From JBCFAY01 sp038562375 (GTDB lineage: Bacteria; Bacillota; Clostridia; Christensenellales; CAG-138): a stretch of DNA of 64,000 nt. Location of the stretch: contig JBCFAY010000001.1 in assembly GCA_038562375.1 (NCBI GenBank), positions 242,792 through 306,791 of the forward strand, written 5' to 3'. A program made the translations under genes and the position numbers. Positions 45,611 to 54,330 of the stretch are shown here, in pieces (the stretch's first letter is position 1; every line of letters starts with the position of its first letter). The notes under the pieces are model-generated. The model saw nothing but the letters and a program-made list of their open reading frames with translations. It had not been told where the DNA came from and made no database searches.

Positions 45611-46846
45611 TCAGAAAACGAACTCTGTGATGGGCTGATATAGGAATTCGTGGACGTCCTTTGGATAAAGATCCTTCCCGGCGTACCTGCATACGCGCGC
45701 GGTCGCCCTCGTGTCCCTGCCCCTTAATGCGACCACTTTCCCGTCCACGACCACCAAGGAGCAGCCGAACAGGTCGCCGGCCTCGATCGCGCCGAAGGCG
45801 TCATTGCCCGCCGAGCCGGGCGGCGCGTCGATGATCACGATATCCGCCTCTTTGCCGACCTCGATGCGCCCGGTATTCAATCCATACAGTTTCGCCGTGT
45901 TGCCCGTTGCGTACGCGATCGCGTTTTGCGCGGGAATGCCGTTGAGCGAGGATGCGCGTACGATGGCTTTATTGATCGCGCCGGCCAGGTTGCAAGCGCC
46001 CGTCGGAGCGTCGCTGCCGAACACCAGGCGGTGCTCCTGCCCAATCTCCCGTAGATAGCGCAAAATGCGGTTATAGTTCACGCAATTGCCTTCCGGGATC
46101 ACTTCGATGCCGCCCGTGGTATGATCGATGACCTCTTTGATCTCCTCCCAGCAGCAGCTTGTCGTCCCGCCGTTGGCGTGTGCGATTTTATCGGGTTCGA
46201 GCGATATGACATCCTGTGCGCGCAGCCAGGTCGATCCGGGAATCGAGGGCGGCGCCAGATGCACCGAGATGAAAAAACCGTATTTACGCGCCCACTTGAC
46301 CATGCGGCGGATCTTACCCATATCCGAGCTTCCGCCGCCGCCGATTTCACCGATAAGCCGCACGCCTTTGCTGGAAAGCTCCGCAAAATCCGTTTCCTCG
46401 AGATCGTCGCAAAGCACCAGAGCACCGGCGTGCAGCTTGAGCCCATTCCCCGGCCGATAATTGGAAAACAGCCGGTGCGCGAAAACACACTGTGCCTTCG
46501 TGCCCTCTTTGTCCGCATAGAAGCGCGGATAGCCCGGTCCTTGCTCGCCCTCGGAGATCAGCGTCGTCGTTCCGTTCTGCATCGCGCTCTCAAGCAGTCC
46601 CGCCATCTGCAAACAGGCGTTATAATCCTCCATGCCGTTGTGCACGTGCGCGTCGATGAATCCCGGCACGGCGGTTTGCCCGTTCACGTCGATCGTTACC
46701 TGATACCGGTGGGGATCAAAGCTCTCCTGTCTACCGATCCTTTCAATTACGCCGTCCCTGATGCCGATGCAGTTCGCGGTGGCAAGCGGTTTGTTGAGAA
46801 TGCCCGTAGCGATCTGTCCAATATTAATGAGCAGTATGCTGTTCAA
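45611..46846 (-). CDS. enamidase-like amidohydrolase
   Basis: A 411-residue amidohydrolase resembling enamidase of nicotinate fermentation (cleaving a cyclic enamide). Motifs: VPGFIDAHVHNGMEDYNAC (HxH), LKLHAGALVL, GVRLIGEIGGG, HLAPPSIPGSTW, HANGGTTSCCWEE and VFGSDAPTGAC (Asp). TTG 46846 is the start, nine bases after GGAGG, as in the broken paralogue at 23475. In-frame codons further upstream lie in the promoter region. First gene of the locus B minus-strand operon, divergent from the regulator gene at 47052, and likely repressed at the boxes next to its promoter. Confidence 0.86.
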   Translation of the reverse strand: MNSILLINIGQIATGILNKPLATANCIGIRDGVIERIGRQESFDPHRYQVTIDVNGQTAVPGFIDAHVHNGMEDYNACLQMAGLLESAMQNGTTTLISEGEQGPGYPRFYADKEGTKAQCVFAHRLFSNYRPGNGLKLHAGALVLCDDLEETDFAELSSKGVRLIGEIGGGGSSDMGKIRRMVKWARKYGFFISVHLAPPSIPGSTWLRAQDVISLEPDKIAHANGGTTSCCWEEIKEVIDHTTGGIEVIPEGNCVNYNRILRYLREIGQEHRLVFGSDAPTGACNLAGAINKAIVRASSLNGIPAQNAIAYATGNTAKLYGLNTGRIEVGKEADIVIIDAPPGSAGNDAFGAIEAGDLFGCSLVVVDGKVVALRGRDTRATARVCRYAGKDLYPKDVHEFLYQPITEFVF

Positions 46847-46886
46847 GTGGCGGTACCTCCAATATGTGTGGCTATTCAAAAACAAT

Positions 46887-46967
46887 TTGTGTTGAAGAAA
46901 CTTAGAAGATAGAAAAGATATATTTCTGTTTTGAAGAAATACTATCACATATTTTTCTATTTTTCAA
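46887..46967 (-). promoter_or_regulatory. promoter and operator boxes of the enamidase operon
   Basis: On the minus strand TTGAAA (46967-46962), a 17-base spacer and TAGTAT (46944-46939) form a sigma-A-type promoter. Immediately downstream lies TTTCTTCAAAACAGAAATAT (46941-46922) and then TTCTTCAACACAAAT (46901-46887). Both boxes have counterparts in the control region of locus A. Their position over the start point suggests repression. Confidence 0.6.
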
Positions 46968-47003
46968 TAACTGTTTTTGTAGAAATTATTCAATTCAATA
47001 ACT

Positions 47004-47032
47004 TTGCATATAGAATATGCTTATGTTATAAT
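47004..47032 (+). promoter_or_regulatory. promoter of XRE-cupin gene with embedded palindrome
   Basis: TTGCAT (47004-47009), 17-base spacer and TATAAT (47027-47032). Inside it GCATAT-AGA-ATATGC (47006-47020) is a perfect palindrome overlapping the -35 and spacer, a likely autoregulatory operator. Confidence 0.7.
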
Positions 47033-47051
47033 ATCGGCAAGAGGTGAGCTT

Positions 47052-47645
47052 ATGAACGAAAACGTTATTAAGGACAATATGGAAGAATGTGTTAGCGATA
47101 CGAGCTATGTGCACGTTCGAAGTATCCGAAAGAAGAAAGGTGTTTCTCTAAAGGAGTTGTCCGCACTTTCGGGGTTGTCCATTTCGTTTTTGAGCAACTA
47201 TGAAAACGGCAAGGTCAATATCAGCGTAGCCTCGCTCAAAAAGATCTCCGCGGCGCTGGACGTTTCGATTTCGCAGCTGCTCACGGATGACGATACCAGC
47301 GAGGTAACGCTTGTCCATAAACGGGATCGGTATATTCTGCCGCACCATATGACCAAGCACGGGATGGCATATACCGATTATCTGATGCGCGGCATCTCCA
47401 CGGCGATGCACGTCACGGTGACCCGCCTCCCGCCCCATTCGGATACCGGCGACAATACTGCGCACACAGGCGAAGAGTATATCTACGTGCTGCGCGGAGT
47501 GGCCACCGTTATCATCAACGACAATAAGTATCTTCTGCAGGATGGCGATATGATCTACTACGCCTCGAAGTTTCCCCACAAGGTCGCCAACGAACAGGAT
47601 GGAGAGCTCGAATACCTTCAGACCAACACCCCGCCGTCATTCTGA
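47052..47645 (+). CDS. XRE-family regulator with C-terminal cupin domain (locus B)
   Basis: A 197-residue paralogue of the regulator at 30478. HTH: VSLKELSALSGLSISFLSNY and ENGKVNISVASLKKISAALD. Cupin: MHVTVTRLPPHSDTGDN, HTGEEYIYVLRGVATVI, YYASKFPHKV. The two regulators share most residues, so they may see the same or a related effector and cross-bind. ATG 47052 follows GAGGTG. It is divergent from the enamidase operon. A weak terminator follows at about 47712. Confidence 0.9.
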   Translation: MNENVIKDNMEECVSDTSYVHVRSIRKKKGVSLKELSALSGLSISFLSNYENGKVNISVASLKKISAALDVSISQLLTDDDTSEVTLVHKRDRYILPHHMTKHGMAYTDYLMRGISTAMHVTVTRLPPHSDTGDNTAHTGEEYIYVLRGVATVIINDNKYLLQDGDMIYYASKFPHKVANEQDGELEYLQTNTPPSF

Positions 47646-47711
47646 TCGCTCGTATTGCAGCGCAACGGTAGCGGGGGCATTGTCCGCAGACAAGCAAAAA
47701 AGGCATTGTTA

Positions 47712-47750
47712 AGCCAGATGGGCCATAGCGGATCTGTCTGGTTTTGTTTT
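47712..47750 (+). terminator. possible terminator after XRE-cupin gene
   Basis: CCAGA and TCTGG enclose a GC-containing loop that can pair further, followed by TTTTGTTTT. The stem is short, so the call is tentative. Confidence 0.4.
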
Positions 47751-47912
47751 CATTCTAGACCGATAGGGATATTCATTAAAAGCCATGCCGAAAAACGTTG
47801 TTTCATGAGGATACTTCCGATATAATGAAAATTGTGTGTCGCTGATGTGAACGATCATACAGGGATGCGCCAAATCTCGCGTTTTTATTTTTTTGGGAAG
47901 GGGAAAACCAAT

Positions 47913-49493
47913 ATGGCAGAAAGTATCATTGATTCCGGCAGAATACAGATCCTTATCACTATGGTCTGCTACATGGCGGTCGTGATCGGCATCGGTCTGT
48001 ATTTTGCAAAACGTTCCAACAAAAACAGCGAAGAATACTTCATCGGAGGACGGTCTCTGGGTCCGTGGATCGCGGCGATGAGCGCCGAGGCATCGGACAT
48101 GAGCGGCTGGCTGCTCATGGGATTGCCCGGCGTCGCCTACTGGTTCGGCCTGAGCGACGCCATCTGGACGGCGATCGGACTGGCCCTTGGCACGTATCTG
48201 AACTGGCTGCTCGTGGCAAAGAGGCTGCGCAGCTACAGCGTCGTCGCAGGCGACTCCATCACCATCCCGGACTTTTTCTCCAATCGCTTCCATGAGAAGA
48301 AAAAGGTCATCATGCTCATCGCTTCCTTATTCATTCTGATATTCTTCACCGTATACGCGTCGAGCTGCTTTGTAACCTGCGGGAAGCTCTTCAGCACGCT
48401 CTTCGGGCTGAGCTATCAGTCCATGATGATCGCGGGCGCCGTATTCGTCGTGATCTACACCTTCATCGGCGGATTCCTCGCGGAAAGCTCCTCCGACTTC
48501 ATGCAGGCGATCGTGATGATCTTCGCGCTGACCGTGGCGCTGATCGTAGGCACCGTGGCTGCCGGCGGAGTCGGCGCGGTCGTCGAGAACGCCAAGAGCA
48601 TCCCCGGGTTTTTCGATTTCTTCGGCATCGCGAGCCCGACGGTCGGTGCAAACGGCGTACAGGCCGTAACCTCCGGCGCGCCGGTGTTCGGCGCGGCGGG
48701 CAACTACGGCTTGCTTACCATCATCTCGACCATGTCCTGGGGCCTCGGGTATTTCGGGATGCCGCAGGTGCTGCTTCGCTTCATGGCCATCCGTACGGGA
48801 CGTGAGATCAAAAACGCCCGCCGCATCGCAACGGTTTGGGTTCTGATTTCTCTGTTCGCCGCAGTCGCAATCGGTTTGGTCGGCCGCGCGCTCTTTCCGG
48901 TGGATCCTATTCTCAACACTCCGTCGGGCGCGGAGAACGTGTTTATCGTGCTCTCGCAGAACCTGCTTCCGCCCCTGCTCGCGGGCCTTGTGATGGCGGG
49001 CATTCTAGCGGCCACGATCAGCTCTTCCGACTCGTACCTGCTGATCGCAGCCTCCTCTTTCTCGATGAACATCTATAAGAGCATTTTGAAGAAGACTGCG
49101 ACGGACAAGCAAGTCATGCGCACCAGCCGCATCGTGCTCATCTGCATCGCCATCGTCGGCATGCTGATCGCCCTGGATGAGAGCAGCATCATTTTCCGCA
49201 TCGTGTCTTTCGCCTGGGCGGGATTCGGCGCGGTATTCGGGCCGGTCATGCTCTTCTCGCTGTTCTGGAAGCGCACCACGCAGCAGGGCGCGATCGCGGG
49301 CATGGTCGCGGGCGGCGCGATGGTCTTCATCTGGAATATGCTCATCAAGCCTTTGGGCGGAATACTGGGCATATACGAGCTGATGCCGTCGTTCCTGTTC
49401 AGCTGCATCGCCATCATCGTCGTGTCGCTCCTCTCGCCTAAGCCCTCGGAGCAGATCCGGGCGGAGTTCGATAAGGCCCGCGCGGAGCAGTAA
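47913..49493 (+). CDS. sodium:solute symporter (PutP-like)
   Basis: A 526-residue membrane protein of the SSS family with about 13 helices. Diagnostic segments: NSEEYFIGGRSLGPWIAAMSAEASDMSGWLL-type motif (seen as GGRSLGPWIAAMSAEASDMS), GDSITIPDFFSNRF, FIGGFLAESSSDFMQA and ILAATISSSDSYLL. This spelling is that of sodium/proline symporters. It may import proline or a related imino acid. ATG 47913 follows GGAAGGGG. It sits next to locus B but is transcribed away from it and closed by its own terminator. Confidence 0.92.
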   Translation: MAESIIDSGRIQILITMVCYMAVVIGIGLYFAKRSNKNSEEYFIGGRSLGPWIAAMSAEASDMSGWLLMGLPGVAYWFGLSDAIWTAIGLALGTYLNWLLVAKRLRSYSVVAGDSITIPDFFSNRFHEKKKVIMLIASLFILIFFTVYASSCFVTCGKLFSTLFGLSYQSMMIAGAVFVVIYTFIGGFLAESSSDFMQAIVMIFALTVALIVGTVAAGGVGAVVENAKSIPGFFDFFGIASPTVGANGVQAVTSGAPVFGAAGNYGLLTIISTMSWGLGYFGMPQVLLRFMAIRTGREIKNARRIATVWVLISLFAAVAIGLVGRALFPVDPILNTPSGAENVFIVLSQNLLPPLLAGLVMAGILAATISSSDSYLLIAASSFSMNIYKSILKKTATDKQVMRTSRIVLICIAIVGMLIALDESSIIFRIVSFAWAGFGAVFGPVMLFSLFWKRTTQQGAIAGMVAGGAMVFIWNMLIKPLGGILGIYELMPSFLFSCIAIIVVSLLSPKPSEQIRAEFDKARAEQ

Positions 49494-49506
49494 CCGCTTC
49501 AACAGG

Positions 49507-49535
49507 GAAGCCGTCCATCAGGACGGCTTCTTTTA
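49507..49535 (+). terminator. terminator of the symporter gene
   Basis: GAAGCCGTCC-ATCA-GGACGGCTTC followed by TTTTAA. A perfect ten-base stem with tetraloop, 13 bases after the stop. Confidence 0.9.
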
Positions 49536-49637
49536 ATACATGTGAAAAAGGGCCGCAAGGCATCGAACGGCTTTTCTGTGTAGATCAGCCCAAATTCGGG
49601 CATGCTTGCTTACAATACAAGGATTTCGAGGTATTCC

Positions 49638-50552
49638 ATGCGTTACTTTCACGGCGAGGGTAAGCGGCGTTCCTATTTCGAGGGATGGTATTTTAAACAC
49701 CAGAACGAAGAACAGACGATCGCTTTGATACCGGCCTATCATGTCGAGCAAAACGGCCGCGCATCGGCATCCATCCAGGTCATTACGGATGGGCAGGCCT
49801 GGCGCGCCGTATTTCCCGCAAGCGATTTCCATGCGGAAAGAGATCGGTTTTGCGTGCGGATCGGGGACAATGCGTTTCGCTCCGATGGGATCGACATACG
49901 GTTGCGCACCGCCCGCCTCCGGATGGAGGGAAGCCTGCTGTTCGGCCCCCTGACCGCGCCCAGATCTTCGACTATGGGCCCCTTTTCTCACGTTCCGTTC
50001 CTGCAGTGCCGCCATGAGGTGATAAGCCTTTGCCATCAGGTGCAGGGGCGGTTCACCGTGAACGGCACGCCGTACGAGTTCGCGCCCGGCATTGGGTATA
50101 TCGAAGGGGATCGGGGCGTATCGTTCCCCGAGGCCTATCTGTGGACGCAATGCAGCTTCTTTGGGGGTCCCCATGGAAAGGACTGCTGCGTGATGCTGTC
50201 CATCGCGAGCGTTCCGTTCTTAGGGCGCGAGTTCGCCGGCTGCATCTGCTGCGTCTATGACGGCGAAACCGAGTATCGGCTCGCCACATACCGCGGCGTG
50301 CGCATACTCCGCTGGGATGCCTGTGAGGCGATCATTTCCCAGGGCCCATATACATTGGAAGCAACCCTGCTGAATGCGAAGCCTCAAAGCCTCTACGCTC
50401 CAAACAGGGGTTCCATGACCCGTACCATCCACGAGAGCGCAGCCTGCCGCGTGGCTTACCGGTTCCTGAATGGAAAGGAAACAATACTGGACGTGATATC
50501 GGATCGAGCCGGGTTTGAGTTTGCGGACAAAGGCGTCAAAAGCGGGAGATGA
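49638..50552 (+). CDS. tocopherol-cyclase-like protein
   Basis: A 304-residue protein of the tocopherol cyclase-like family. The N-terminal RRSYFEGWYFKHQNEEQ is the hallmark, with GPFSHVPFLQCRHEVISL, GTPYEFAPGIGYIEGDRG, SFPEAYLWTQCSFFG following. In plants and cyanobacteria the family cyclises tocopherol precursors; in anaerobic Firmicutes its role is unknown and tocopherol is not expected. No signal peptide or membrane helix. ATG 49638 follows GAGG; one at 49602 lacks a ribosome binding site. Not obviously linked to its neighbours. Confidence 0.82.
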   Translation: MRYFHGEGKRRSYFEGWYFKHQNEEQTIALIPAYHVEQNGRASASIQVITDGQAWRAVFPASDFHAERDRFCVRIGDNAFRSDGIDIRLRTARLRMEGSLLFGPLTAPRSSTMGPFSHVPFLQCRHEVISLCHQVQGRFTVNGTPYEFAPGIGYIEGDRGVSFPEAYLWTQCSFFGGPHGKDCCVMLSIASVPFLGREFAGCICCVYDGETEYRLATYRGVRILRWDACEAIISQGPYTLEATLLNAKPQSLYAPNRGSMTRTIHESAACRVAYRFLNGKETILDVISDRAGFEFADKGVKSGR

Positions 50553-50557
50553 CCCCG

Positions 50558-51250
50558 TTAAAATAAAAAAAGATATGCGGATACTCCCGCCAGCAAAGAG
50601 CCGATAAAATCGGCCAGCAGGTCCATATTGGTATCTTTAAGCCCTTTTTGATCTTTGATATCGCTTTTAACATCATGAGCGGCCTCGAGCAATTCAAATA
50701 CCGCTCCCAACGTCATTCCGATCGTAAAAACAAACAGCGCCCGAAACGCATTGGATCCCCCTGATACAAATGAATTCTCAATGAGACAATACGTGAGCAA
50801 TGCCATTGAAAACGATGTAAACGCATGCAGATAACGGTCAAATACCTTGGAGCGATTGAACCACGCCAAATGGAATCCGAAAAAACAGTTGATAAAGACT
50901 GCCAGCATGGCAAGCAAAACAATAAAAGGAGGTACTCGAAGGTCAAATATCCAGATTACCAGTAAGACGATTGTATAAAGGACATAGGCATTCAGGATAC
51001 TTTTTGCGGAATGCTTGTTCTTGTTGCGATACTGTATGACGATTGCGAAGATCAGCGGTACCGAAAACAATAGGAACGGTATGGCGATCCATAGCGGCAT
51101 TCTATAAACCCACGCTTTCTCTAGGATTGTAGTGTTAAACAATAGGGTTCCCTTCGCTATGGAAAAATACGCAAACGCGTTTCCCCAAAACACCCCTCTC
51201 TTTTCCGGCGTTTTGATATTGCCGTGCCGTATCGGCATACACCGCCGCAC
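50558..51250 (-). CDS. multi-pass membrane protein of unknown function
   Basis: About 230 residues with six or so hydrophobic helices (near 53-70, 90-105, 110-130, 145-160, 168-190, 212-229). The C-terminal segment KGLKDTNMDLLADFIGSLLAG resembles the acidic DTxxDLxxD motif of VanZ/DUF2238-like membrane proteins, which is the only family hint. No good ribosome binding site is seen, so the start (GTG 51250, ATG 51238 or an internal ATG near 51103) is uncertain. It converges with the tocopherol-cyclase-like gene. Confidence 0.65.
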   Translation of the reverse strand: MRRCMPIRHGNIKTPEKRGVFWGNAFAYFSIAKGTLLFNTTILEKAWVYRMPLWIAIPFLLFSVPLIFAIVIQYRNKNKHSAKSILNAYVLYTIVLLVIWIFDLRVPPFIVLLAMLAVFINCFFGFHLAWFNRSKVFDRYLHAFTSFSMALLTYCLIENSFVSGGSNAFRALFVFTIGMTLGAVFELLEAAHDVKSDIKDQKGLKDTNMDLLADFIGSLLAGVSAYLFLF

Positions 51251-51283
51251 TCATTTGCATATAATGGGCTGAGGTGATCGCAG

Positions 51284-51469
51284 ATGTTGCAGACGCCATG
51301 TTATTCGGGAGAATCGCTTACCTTGCTGGCCGCTACAACCGCCATCACAATGGCAAAAGGCCTGAGCATCGATGAGCTCAACGTATTGGGCAACTTTCTC
51401 AATGCCGTCGCGGACAATTTATCGCTTATCGCCTCTCAAAAGGATCTATGCTGCGATGATGATGACTGA
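51284..51469 (+). CDS. small conserved-looking protein
   Basis: A 61-residue protein with a strong GAGGTGATC ribosome binding site seven bases before its ATG. The middle (LTLLAATTAITMAKGLSIDE and LNVLGNFLNAVADNLSLIA) forms two amphipathic or hydrophobic helices, and the end is CCDDDD. Composition and ribosome binding site support a real gene. I do not know its function. Confidence 0.65.
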   Translation: MLQTPCYSGESLTLLAATTAITMAKGLSIDELNVLGNFLNAVADNLSLIASQKDLCCDDDD

Positions 51470-51999
51470 TGGACGAGGGATAAACGCCTCAATCAATGCG
51501 TTCTAAGGTCCACCTATTGGGAGGCAACGCATTTCCCATAATATCCGCATATAAACTTCCGCCCAGCAATGATTGTAGCGTTCACAAATAAACCGGGCGT
51601 GATTCCAATGCCGGCTATCCTTATCCCGCCCAAGAATCCTTATCGTTAGCCGATAACCAAGGGAATCCTTTTGCATTGCCTTAAGCAATTAGAATGTGCT
51701 GTATTCACTATATACAGAAGAACGATCATATCATACTGTCAATAATCATTATCACTATGTCATGTATTATAAATATCATCGATTATTATGCCGCTCATCT
51801 ATTTACAATCGAAATAATCAATGTTACAATTACTTGGAATCATAATAATACGTAATTATGTTTATTCCATTTGAATGAATTCAAGCTTATTTTTAGTCAT
51901 ATGGTAATCAATTGATATTTAATATGTCAATGCGCATGGCTTTTTAGACATTTTCATTTCAAAACGTACGAACACCCGATATAAAGATAGGAGGGCAAG
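51470..51999. other. AT-rich control region upstream of the first MFS copy
   Basis: About 530 bases without a convincing gene. The part from 51720 on is very AT-rich and parallels the region upstream of the second copy (54060-54330), sharing ATATCATACTGTCAATAATC (51728-51747 and 54075-54094). It probably holds the promoter and Lrp-type binding sites. Confidence 0.5.
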
Positions 52000-53268
52000 A
52001 TGAGTCAAGAATTGACAGCCGAAGGCAAAGTTCAAAGAATTACCGTGTCGTTTTTCATTAGGCTGTTCCTCCCGTTTGCCCTGGCGTTCTTCATGTCGTG
52101 TCTGCTCAGAACCATCAACAACGTCCTTTCCCCGACCTTCATCGAAACTTTCAAAATGAGCGCTACCGATCTCGGCACGATGACCAGCGCATACTTCCTC
52201 AGTTTCGCCATAGCCCAGATCCCCCTCGGTATTTTCCTGGATAAATACAATGCGGGCCGCACGCTTTCCGTCTTTCTCATATTCGGGATCTTAGGATGCG
52301 TGGTATTCTCCCAGGCTCCGACGATATTCTGGCTGTTCGTAGGCCGCGCTTTGGTCGGTATCGGCGTTTCGGGCTGCATGATGGGAGCATATAAGGCATT
52401 CGGCGACTGGATTCCAAAAGAGAAGCTTCCCGTGTTCAACAGCCTTCAATCCTTCGTCGGCGGCGTCGGGGGCATGGTCGCCACATCCCCGATCAAATAC
52501 GCGCTCGGTTTTATGGATTGGCGTACGCTTTTCCTTGTGCTTGCGGGATTGACCGCCCTCGTCGCGCTCATACTGCTCGTTTCGCCGAAGCATCCGATGC
52601 AGATGCAAAAAACCAAAGGGCTGAGATTTCTTGACGAGCTCAAGGGCACCGGAAAACTTGTTCTCACAGCGCGTTTCTGGCGTCTGGCGCCCGTGGCGGT
52701 TCTCGGCCAGGCAACCTACCTTGCGCTGAACTCGCTCTGGATCGGGCCTTGGTTCCGGGACGTCCTCGGCGTGCCGAAGGATGCTGTTCCGAACTATCTG
52801 CTCATCTGCGCTTTTGCGATTACGATCGGCTATCTGGCGAACGGCTTTATCGCCGCTTTTGTTAAGGCAAGATTCGGTAAAAGAGTATTTGACGTTTCCG
52901 TTACTGCGATGGCGCTGTATGCCGTCGTGCTTTTATTGATCGTGCTTTTCCCTCAAGCAGGAAAAGTCCTCTGGCCGATCTTCATATTCTTGGGGCCGTT
53001 CTCGCTGCTTACCTACCCCATCTTCTCGGACATGTACGACTATTCGCTTTCGGGCCGCGTGCAGACGCTATATAATATGCTGGTATTCGTTATGTCCACC
53101 GTGATCCAGTCGGGCATCGGCATGATCATCGACCTCTACGAGCGCGTAAACGGCTCCTATAACCCGCAGGGTTATTCGGCCGCGCTGATCGTCATCGTGG
53201 TGCTACTCGCCTTCTCGGTCGTTTGGGCGCTGACGTACCGCAAGAACAAGAACGAGATCAAATTATAA
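52000..53268 (+). CDS. MFS transporter, copy 1
   Basis: A 422-residue MFS protein with about twelve helices. Helices 2/3 loop: IPLGIFLDKYNAGRTLSVF (GxxxDKxxxR motif); helix 4/5 region: FVGRALVGIGVSGCMMGAYKA. Over most of its length it is identical at DNA level to copy 2 at 54331, with differences clustered at codons 1-15 and around residues 270-295 (LANGFIAAFVKARF versus LVNGFVATFFKSKF). Start after TAGGAGGGCAAG. Substrate unknown. The Lrp regulator and M20 peptidase nearby suggest a peptide or amino-acid derivative. Confidence 0.9.
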   Translation: MSQELTAEGKVQRITVSFFIRLFLPFALAFFMSCLLRTINNVLSPTFIETFKMSATDLGTMTSAYFLSFAIAQIPLGIFLDKYNAGRTLSVFLIFGILGCVVFSQAPTIFWLFVGRALVGIGVSGCMMGAYKAFGDWIPKEKLPVFNSLQSFVGGVGGMVATSPIKYALGFMDWRTLFLVLAGLTALVALILLVSPKHPMQMQKTKGLRFLDELKGTGKLVLTARFWRLAPVAVLGQATYLALNSLWIGPWFRDVLGVPKDAVPNYLLICAFAITIGYLANGFIAAFVKARFGKRVFDVSVTAMALYAVVLLLIVLFPQAGKVLWPIFIFLGPFSLLTYPIFSDMYDYSLSGRVQTLYNMLVFVMSTVIQSGIGMIIDLYERVNGSYNPQGYSAALIVIVVLLAFSVVWALTYRKNKNEIKL

Positions 53269-53439
53269 TGCGAATCAGCCGAAAATATATGAGAACTATG
53301 GCTTGTGGGATAGACCGAAACGCAGTCGGATTCGTTCCTGAGCCATTCCAGCACCGACACAAGCAATATCTGCTTTGCGGGCGTCAAATCGATGACCGCT
53401 TTTTTGTGCACCCACATCGGTGAACAAAGCGATCTTTAT

Positions 53440-53916
53440 TTAGATGGGGATTCTGAGATCATCCTTGATGCGCAAGATTACAGTGTTGCATTCCACCTCC
53501 AGAAGCCCATGCAGATTGTAAATATTGTCCTTGAGAAAAGCTTCGAGGGTAGCGTTATCTTTGAGAAGAGCATGGATATGCAATCGACTGCTTCCAGTCA
53601 TCTGATAGAGCTTGACGATATAGGGGCACTGAGCCAGGCTTTGACTGACCGCGTTCAGTTGATTTGCATCCACATGAACATCGAGATAAACAGACAGCTG
53701 ATTATCAAACTTCTCAGGATTCAAAATGATCGTATACTTCTTGATGATTCCCTTTTCCTCCAATGCCCGAACGCGTTGCTGGATAGCGACGCGGGATAAC
53801 CCAACTTCCTTCGCTATGGCGACGAAAGAAGCGCGGGAATTATCGGTCAAAATTGAAAGAATTTTTATGTCGATATCATCGAGCTCGGAAAAGGCAAACA
53901 GGGAAAAATCCGACAT
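53440..53916 (-). CDS. Lrp/AsnC family transcriptional regulator
   Basis: A 158-residue regulator. N-terminal HTH: DIDIKILSILTDNSRASFVA and IAKEVGLSRVAIQQRVRALE. The C-terminal RAM/AsnC ligand-binding domain follows (YLDVHVDANQLNAVSQSL, CPYIVKLYQMTGSSRLHIHA). Such proteins form octamers and respond to amino acids. Divergent from MFS copy 2 and converging with copy 1, so it is the likely local regulator of both and of the M20 peptidase. Start after GAAAGGAAGC. Confidence 0.93.
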   Translation of the reverse strand: MSDFSLFAFSELDDIDIKILSILTDNSRASFVAIAKEVGLSRVAIQQRVRALEEKGIIKKYTIILNPEKFDNQLSVYLDVHVDANQLNAVSQSLAQCPYIVKLYQMTGSSRLHIHALLKDNATLEAFLKDNIYNLHGLLEVECNTVILRIKDDLRIPI

Positions 53917-54330
53917 AACAGATGCTTCCTTTCTAATATGAATATAGGCTCAAGCGGCACCCAGAGGCACAAAGCAATAGCGGGGCTATTCGAATTATAA
54001 AAAAGCCGATATCAAAAAACAACTGGCAGGCGGCGGTTTCGTCGATTTCATATCATTATAAATTTAACAGCATAATATCATACTGTCAATAATCTATATT
54101 GTTATGTCGTTTCTTTCAAATATTATTGACAATAATGTCGTTTTTCTATTTACAAATGAAATATCCAATGATACAATTACAGCGATTCATGATAATAAGT
54201 AACAATATTCGTTCTATTTGAAAACAATTTTATCTATTATTGATCATATAGTAACTATTTAATGTTTATTATGTAAGACATGGTTTCGATATTTCATTTG
54301 GGTCACCCAAATAAAAAAGGAGGGATTAAG
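53917..54330. other. AT-rich divergent control region (Lrp / MFS copy 2)
   Basis: About 410 bases with no gene. It repeats short motifs found upstream of MFS copy 1 (ATATCATACTGTCAATAATC; TATTTACAA; ATGATACAATTAC versus ATGTTACAATTAC), in similar order. TATTGACAATAATG near 54122 is partly palindromic and may be an Lrp site. AAGGAGGGATTAAG just before 54331 is the ribosome binding site. Confidence 0.5.

Noticed and set aside
51503..51688. Minus-strand 61-codon frame
   Set aside because: No ribosome binding site and no recognisable pattern. It lies in a region otherwise empty of genes, so it is not supported.
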